From positions 62,001-126,000 of the forward strand of contig JAALGH010000023.1 of NCBI GenBank assembly GCA_011800155.1: a DNA stretch of 64,000 nt, read 5' to 3'. The number at the start of each line of letters is the position of its first letter. Position 1 is the stretch's first letter. The translations under genes were made by a program, and so were the position numbers. The DNA comes from Flammulina velutipes (taxonomy: Eukaryota > Basidiomycota > Agaricomycetes > Agaricales > Physalacriaceae). The notes beneath the pieces were generated by a model that saw nothing but the letters and a program-made list of their open reading frames with translations, was not told the origin of the DNA and did no database searches. This document shows positions 57,664 to 64,000 of this stretch, in pieces.

Positions 57664-60329
57664 GTTAAACCTGTCGCGTCTATTCCTTTAACGAGGGCTT
57701 TAGTCCGGGGCTGTGAGGAGAACGAGATTGTTAGAACACAGCCAAGGAAACGAACGGACACGCACTAAAAGCCTAGCTACAGCTGTCATGTATCCAAACG
57801 GCTAGGGAAGGCAGATCCAGCATGGCCAAGTCCTCTCGTCGTCCAGAGGTATCCTGGGCTCTATTTCGGTAAATTCGTGGGCGCGAAGGAGGCTATCGCT
57901 GAGGCAGATCTCGTTACTGAAGGAACAACCGATCTGTGCTGGGGTGAAGGGAACATGAGAGGCAGCAGTGCTATCTAGGGATGGAGCATCACCACTAATC
58001 TCACGACGAGGACACAGAGTCACATATCTCCTTCCCCCGGAAATCCGCCAGAACTTTGCGTATCTATGTAATCAATTAGTCCCATCTTCCAGTATCGACT
58101 GAGACCACAATCAACACGGCTGATGACTGTAGGCTCACCCATAGGCATAGCGTCTCCTGAACTCCTTGCGTCGGTATCCAGTGTCCCCGTTGAAGCGATC
58201 CAGGCAGACATGTCGCGATTTCCGCACCTGCATCGTGGTCCCGATCCTCCCGCTGTTTCTCCTTGACCAGGAGATCGGCAGCGACGGGCTTCTCCTTCCC
58301 ACTGTCGTTATCCTACGGCTCTCTATGGTACAAAGTCGGTACCCTTTTGGTTCCAGCGTATCCGCGTCTTGCGTCCAAATTACCTACGTCGCCGTCAGAC
58401 TGAGTCGAAAACAGACAAGTACGTACAGTGAGCCAAGCAGAAGTAACAGTTACCGTTCGCGCATGGTGTTCGCGTCGTGGTAAGCCTATCACGTTCTTGT
58501 GAACATCCCGGAACGAGGTTTTGTACAGCGTTGAGAAACCGAACGGAAGCGCACTAAAAGCCAGTAGCGAGCGTCAAACGAATGTGGACGTGGTCTACAG
58601 AGGCGATTAATGGGTGTCATATGGGAAATAGGACGAGGATGTACATGGTTCGTGTTGCTGCGGTGTACGAGCGCGTTATACATTCGTATAAAGGAGCCGT
58701 CTCGTTCGAAGGTAGGGGCGTCGTGGCGCAAGGAAAGCGTTGCACACTTCATAAAAATAGGCCGTCCGCTGACACATTGTTCATTTAGAATGACAGTAAG
58801 CTAAAACGGGACACTCATCTGCATCTAAGCCGTTTCGTAGGAACACGCGCTACGTTCCCTGGCGGGATCGTTTCGTTTGAATGCAAAGGTAGGGCTGTAC
58901 GGCGGCGGGCCGTTAGAGTGATGTTAGGAAAGAAGAAAGGAAGGAAGACATACCAGCAACGTTAGACAAGAGCATAGAAAAGCCTATAGTGATGCAGGAG
59001 ACGTAGAGCAAACAGCTGATGATGGCAAGAGACCAACAAACAAAATCATGGCACACACCTAGAATGCCGTCTCGTGACCTTGATCGCGAATAGCTCGACG
59101 CGTTGAGCAAACGTTGAGGGACAATAGACGAGACACTTTAGGAAGTAGAAATGCATATAACAATGAGAGGAGAAGACGAGAAAAGTAGATGAGAGTGAGG
59201 AATGATGTTCTCCTCAACGGAACGTCCACCCTTTAAAGCACTCGTTTACGCGGTAGGATTAACCTTACAGAGCCCAAAGTGACGGAAATAAAACGCTTAG
59301 CATTAGTACTATGGTCGGATAGAGCTTCAGATCTTTATTACCGAACATCCGTAACTTCGTCCAAGCCCTTAAAGGCGCTCTGGGCATTTGTTCATATTCC
59401 GACGTTTCCTAAGCGGCTTGGACATTGAACTGCGACTGTGCGCAGTCTCCTGGATTTTTGTACCCGGCCAGTCCAGGCCGTCAGACCGAGTCTACGGTAC
59501 AACGGTGTCTCGAACATTTCCGTTCGTTGTGTGGCGCAAACACATAATAATAGCAGTTTTGACTTGCGCCAAGGTGGATATTAACATACAACACATGAAG
59601 CAATGTGTTTCTGAGATGTTTGATCTTTGGGTGTGCCAATTTTACATAGAGAGAAGATCGACACGAACGATCGAGGGGTGCACACTGTGATCAATTGCGT
59701 CACTGATAAGATTAGCGTCTGCTGGATATGGGGGGTACAAATACAACCGGTGGCGGTGAAGTTTGGTGACGCAAAGAACCCTGACGAAGAGCCCCCAGAG
59801 AAACAAGAGAAACAACCCTAACGGTTTGTTAATGAATGGGTGTGGCCGACGAGCGGGTAACAAACCGTTGTTCGCAGCAGGAATAAAAAAGATCCCTAAA
59901 CACGAGTGATGTGGTTGATAGTCTATTTGCAGCTTTTTTCAACCGAAATTTACAGCAGACGTCAATACGATCTGGATTGGGAATACAGAACGGTTCGGTG
60001 CAGTATATCAGTCGAGTGTGTTAATTCCACGTACAGTTAGTGAGGCGTAAGGCACTCCCTCACAAATTCACGAGCGGTAGCGCTGATGTTCACATACTAT
60101 TCCTCAGGATCGAGCTTGTAGTTAGTATGCAGCTCCCCTCTCCCCCAAGGCTCCCCCTCCCCTGCATACTGGACGTGGAGAGTGAATGCAGGCATAGTCA
60201 TATACGACCATCGGATGGCCCGGTCCGTTGTAAATGAAGGTTCGGCCTTCGCCGTTTGCGGCCATACCGCTAGGCACGACTCTCCCACGCTGTTAATAAT
60301 GTCGCCGGTGGTCTTCTTGCACACTAAAC
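57664..60329. other. Poorly defined region, possible relic exons
   Basis: The minus strand at about 58200-57800 has a protein-like spliced run (FRRRYAYG, intron, YAKFWRISGGRRYVTLC, then IPLDDERTWPCWICLP) that I cannot name or extend upstream. The motif ACGCACTAAAAGCC occurs near 57760 and in similar form near 58550. Otherwise only short frames. Confidence 0.35.
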
Positions 60330-61501
60330 ATGACGATCTCCGATGATCCCAAATTTTTCGACCTACTGCATCAAATCCCAGAGCTTTTCTTGATCTATCG
60401 CACTCTGAGCCTACAGTCGATGTCCCCCAAGACTTTGCAACACTTGGTCTGGGACGATTGGTCCTCCACGCCTACGATAGCCCCCCCTCGGCGAACGCCC
60501 ACCCAGGTTACATATCGATCGTGGCTGTACTTTTGTGGCCAGGACTTACTGGCTACTCGAACCTCGTATGCTCTACTTCTGCCCAACGAGCACCAAGTTG
60601 GTACATTCCCATAAAAACGTGTTTAGGAGCCTGATCGTTGAACAGATAAGCCTGTTTTCCGCGGATCTGGGGATCTGGGCTGATGTGTTTAACGAGTGGA
60701 CGCATCTCCGCCAGCGTTATACATTCGCCAATATTGTCTTTCTTGACATCAATCTCGTTCCGTGTGTGCATTCTGCGCAACATTCTCCTTTCCTCCACCT
60801 TCGGTTGTTCGCTTTGACTGTGCGATGCCTCGCCACCGATAATGGGTTCAATGTGGTTCAAGAAATATCGCAATGGGGTCAACAGTCCCACTTGAGGGAA
60901 CTACGGATCCTCGTTTGGACTCCTGTGTTCGAACTTGGATGGGAGGTGCGGTGTAGCCTCACATCACCTTTTATCTGCCCTGATTTTTCTCTTTCACAAG
61001 CTGTTTGAAAGTGCGGTGGTCTGGGATGAGGAAGATTTGGCCTTCATGGTCCAATCTTTCGTCCTTCTGAGAGTCTTTGGCTTGAAGCACCCGGGAGTTG
61101 TCTTCCGGGGCATCGTTCGAGCCTACTCCAACATATTAGACAATGTCGTGTCAGATGATACGTGGTCGTTCGAAGACGTTTCTACGGAGGAATGGCTGGC
61201 CGCGGAAAGATCATTTGTGGCACGATTGGGAAATACAGTAACAGACGTCTTTCTCGCATATGGAGATGCAGAAGAATGTGGGGTGACAGATGGGGAGATT
61301 CAGAGAATGTTTGGCAAACTTGCTCACTGGACATACCAGTCGGAGGGCTGGGTTCGAATTCGAGGAAGATTGGATGCTTCATTTGGAGTGGCTGCTGGCT
61401 GGGATACAGAGGATCATTTAACCATGTTGTATGGTCTGCTCTCTGCTGACAACAGCGTAGCAGTAGTTCAGCCCTACCGACCACAACAATCCCTGTACTA
61501 G
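60330..61501 (+). CDS. Hypothetical protein, possibly F-box/leucine-rich type
   Basis: Three overlapping plus-strand frames share one composition and probably form one spliced gene: MTISDDPKFFDLLHQIPELF (from 60330), SADLGIWADVFNEWTHLRQR with LHLRLFALTVRCLATDNGF (to about 60955), and LFESAVVWDEEDLAFMVQSF through to the stop at 61501. Leucine spacing resembles basidiomycete F-box proteins with irregular leucine-rich repeats, but no F-box is visible. Exact exon joins are not resolved. Confidence 0.45.
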
Positions 61502-61999
61502 CGGGTGGAAATGACACATGATTCGGACCGGTGCCGGATAAGATCGTGATCGGGTGCCTGGCCAAAGCAACTTCGCCGTTTCCCGTGGTCCTCAAAAAAT
61601 CACTTTGATGATACTCCAATGGGTCCTCCTCTCCATGGATTATGACGATGGTGACGATACCTTCTGGTCTTTCTCGTGTACGGAGCCCCCCGTACAAAGC
61701 ACATTTTGTCTACACCAGTTAAGTATATACCGACAATCAAACTCAACGGTGGCCATGAAGGCCCGCAACTGCAGGTGAACACCGTTACGCGTCCTGCGAT
61801 GTAGTAGTCAGTGTCATCTTTTCTCACTGACACCGGTACGTTTAACACGCAAACCGCATACTTCTTCCTTGAGGACTAACCAGTCGCTAGCCTTCCGGTT
61901 GCGCATTCGGCGCAGCTCACCCGCTCCCGTCCAGCTGTTCTAGGAGGTCTCTATAGGATCGTCGACTGGTTTCACGTTCCGATTTCTTGCTAAGGGACG
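61502..61999. other. Intergenic, no gene seen
   Basis: Short frames only; no recognisable signal. Confidence 0.4.
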
Positions 62000-63001
62000 A
62001 TGGGTCGTCCAACGTCGGAAATTGCACGATGTTACCTGGAGCGTCCATTTTCATGCCACGTTTGGAGATCAGAACAAGAATTTAATGGAGACAATGCCCT
62101 AGTGTTGGGAAACACGGTCAAAGTCAAGATTCCATTGCGCGATATCAGTGCGTTCTGTTCACCTGTGCTCTTCGACTTTTCGTTTGACGTTCTCTCAGCC
62201 TCGGGGCGGCTCATCGGTGGGCAGTACGTGCTTCTAGCATCGTGTTGCTATGGTAAAGGTGGCTTTCCGTTTGCGCAGCCTGGCCAATCCTTTATCTTGT
62301 TATCTTGTTTTCTTGCGTACAAGAACTTTGTACGCTCATTTTACTTCCTACCTTTTGATTACTCACAGAAGGCCAGATTACGTGGTCCAAGATCACTGTT
62401 TGGACATTGCCTAAGAGTACGGATGGATGCCTTCCGTCTACGTTGCAGCAATATCCATTTTCCACCACTTGTCCATTGTGCTGTCTTTCGCTTGCTTGAC
62501 TTACGCGGGTACGTCCAGCTCGCGGTCATCTCTACCGCTACTAACATGCTCACAGGACTCGCACTCCGCCACTCCACGCGCATTTGGCGTCCAACTTGGC
62601 CTTCACCGTGTCTCGCTTCATGCAGCTCATCCTCCGGCTTCACCCTAGCCTGTACCGCCTTCTCCATTCCCTCCGTCACCTCCTCCCCCACCGTCGTCGT
62701 TTCTCCGACCTACAAGCACTCGGCGGACACGAGCACTAGCATGAGCACGCCTCCTCCCAGACCCTCGCCAGCCTCGGCTCGGAAGAAGTGGTGTTTACCG
62801 TCTGTTCCCTCTCGTTGTCTCCCGTCGCTTTATGGGTCCCGGACCCCCCCCCCTCCCCCCGACGTATCCGCCCTCATCTACTTCGCATTCCGTATATACT
62901 CTTCCCTCTCTATTCTGCGTTGTCCGAAACCCCGTCGACTACTGCCCCGACTACCTACGCCTCTAGTGGTGGTTCTTCAACACTCGAGACATCCGTCGTG
63001 A
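62000..63001 (+). CDS. Long open frame of uncertain status
   Basis: An uninterrupted frame of 333 codons. Its first part (NTVKVKIPLRDISAFCSPVL, then FDFSFDVLSASGRLIGG) looks protein-like and is followed by a possible splice donor GTACGT. The second half is Ser/Pro/Arg-rich and shares its DNA with equally open frames in the other registers (62427-62648, 62788-63342), so the real gene may switch frames through introns near 62225 and beyond. No domain recognised. Confidence 0.35.
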   Translation: MGRPTSEIARCYLERPFSCHVWRSEQEFNGDNALVLGNTVKVKIPLRDISAFCSPVLFDFSFDVLSASGRLIGGQYVLLASCCYGKGGFPFAQPGQSFILLSCFLAYKNFVRSFYFLPFDYSQKARLRGPRSLFGHCLRVRMDAFRLRCSNIHFPPLVHCAVFRLLDLRGYVQLAVISTATNMLTGLALRHSTRIWRPTWPSPCLASCSSSSGFTLACTAFSIPSVTSSPTVVVSPTYKHSADTSTSMSTPPPRPSPASARKKWCLPSVPSRCLPSLYGSRTPPPPPDVSALIYFAFRIYSSLSILRCPKPRRLLPRLPTPLVVVLQHSRHPS

Positions 63002-63079
63002 TCCTGATATTCTTCTCTCCTTATTTTTGCTACGATTTCATCCTTGCGCGTAATCTAGGTTCTCTCACCCCAATGTGTT

Positions 63080-63175
63080 CGGAGTCTGGGAAGAAGAGCG
63101 CGAGACGTAACGCCCTCAACGGCTTTGGCTGCAAGTCCAGAGGCAGGGCTCTCCTTCTCCATAAACAGATCCATA
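63080..63175 (-). repeat. Dispersed repeat, copy 2
   Basis: The reverse complement reads GCAGCCAAAGCCGTTGAGGG and CCCAGACTCCGAACAC, matching the segment at 2610-2690. It extends a little further to the left than copy 1. Both lie in regions without recognisable genes. Confidence 0.55.
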
Positions 63176-64000
63176 TCGCCGAAAATCTGTGTATATGGCC
63201 ACTCCCAGTGGTACGGTACACAGATCTTTGGTTTCTAATAAATGATACCGATCGAAAGCTCCGATCCAGAGATGCCCTCGCTTTCCGACACGCCAAGAAC
63301 CCATCGAGAAATGTCAGGATTCACCTGCCTGGGGTGGGGTAAGCGTATCGTCCGAAGATAAATCAATGACTTACCGGGAACTCGTTATCGACTCTATGGC
63401 ATCGAAAAAATGCATATCACCGAGCGGTACGTCGAGAGCAGCAGCTGTTCAAGAGTCGATTCAAAGTAGGCCGATCCAACGGTGTGCGCCACACAACGTC
63501 GACGTTGGAAATCGTGATTCGAATGGCAACGAGACAGAATTCATGGTTTTAAGTATATGGTCATCGACTATTGTCCAGTAGCAGATCTTAGCTGTAGTAG
63601 TAGTGCGAGATGTCGGGGCCAAGGCTCGGACATCGATGTCGTTACGCAAAGGCGGGTATGTAGATGCAGACTGTGGGTGCTACAAGTGTTTTGCCGCTGT
63701 CACGGGTCTTTGAGATGACAATTGCCATCGTAAAAGGACGCTGGTATAAGGTCAGACGTCGCACGACCTCCATAAAAGGACGTACTGACCTGTGGACTAC
63801 AGTCCAGCATTTTGAATGGTACTCCCAGACAATTACTACCCGCCAAGATGCGACAAAGCCCATACATCGTCGTCGTCGTAGGAGCTATATGTGATTAGAA
63901 CTCTGCCCGTGCATCGTCGACAAAAATGCGAACCTAGTGGAGGGGATAAAGCCTCAAGGGAGCGGGCCTGGGTAGATGACATTGACAGGCGAAGGGGAAG
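63176..64000. other. No gene recognised
   Basis: Short frames on both strands; no domain, RNA or repeat that I can support. Confidence 0.35.

Noticed and set aside
1..64000. CRISPR arrays, prokaryotic operons, viral capsid or polymerase genes
   Set aside because: No spaced direct repeats, no Shine-Dalgarno-led gene runs and no such domains were seen; the intron-rich structure is eukaryotic.

Overview
The window looks like nuclear DNA of a basidiomycete fungus, most probably an Agaricomycete. Genes are split by many 48-60 bp GT..AG introns. The conserved proteins (a transportin, a RasGEF with an N-terminal P-loop domain, an MFS sugar transporter, GH6, GH16 and GH43 enzymes, basidiomycete-style F-box proteins) fit that group. 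The species cannot be told from the sequence alone.

Layout. 0.2-15.5 kb: a spaced cluster of six paralogous small secreted protein genes, called A1-A4 and B1-B2 here. They share a signal-peptide exon, intron positions and, in five of six, a 5' leader with its own intron. Only B1 and A3 read through intact: A1 carries a 385-bp TA-flanked MITE, and A2, A4 and B2 each have a one-base frameshift. A leucine aminopeptidase (M17) relic lies inside this cluster. 15.6-27.3 kb: unrecognised genes, a small secreted/membrane protein gene, relics of a membrane glycoprotein and of a PAK-like kinase, an intron-bearing tRNA-Arg, and an F-box gene abutting a GH6 cellobiohydrolase fragment. Two copies of a 331-bp MITE (4.5 and 27.6 kb) differ at one base. 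28-34 kb: no gene recognised. 34-42.5 kb: an F-box fragment, a 33-bp minisatellite, a GH43 relic with a one-base deletion, an MFS transporter broken by an exact 89-bp inversion, and a 5'-truncated F-box-family gene. 42.7-47.4 kb: a glycyl-tRNA synthetase relic fused to a coiled-coil gene fragment whose likely other part lies on the opposite strand. 47.5-57.7 kb: housekeeping-like block with an apparently intact RasGEF, a frameshifted GH16 gene, an intact transportin and a small coiled-coil gene. 57.7-64 kb: poorly defined reading frames.

Overall, two intact conserved genes sit beside a long graveyard of truncated, inverted and frameshifted genes, several for plant-polymer breakdown and sugar uptake. 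The secreted-protein cluster shows birth-and-death evolution, with recent MITE activity. All calls come from reading translations and splice signals by eye; no database search was run.
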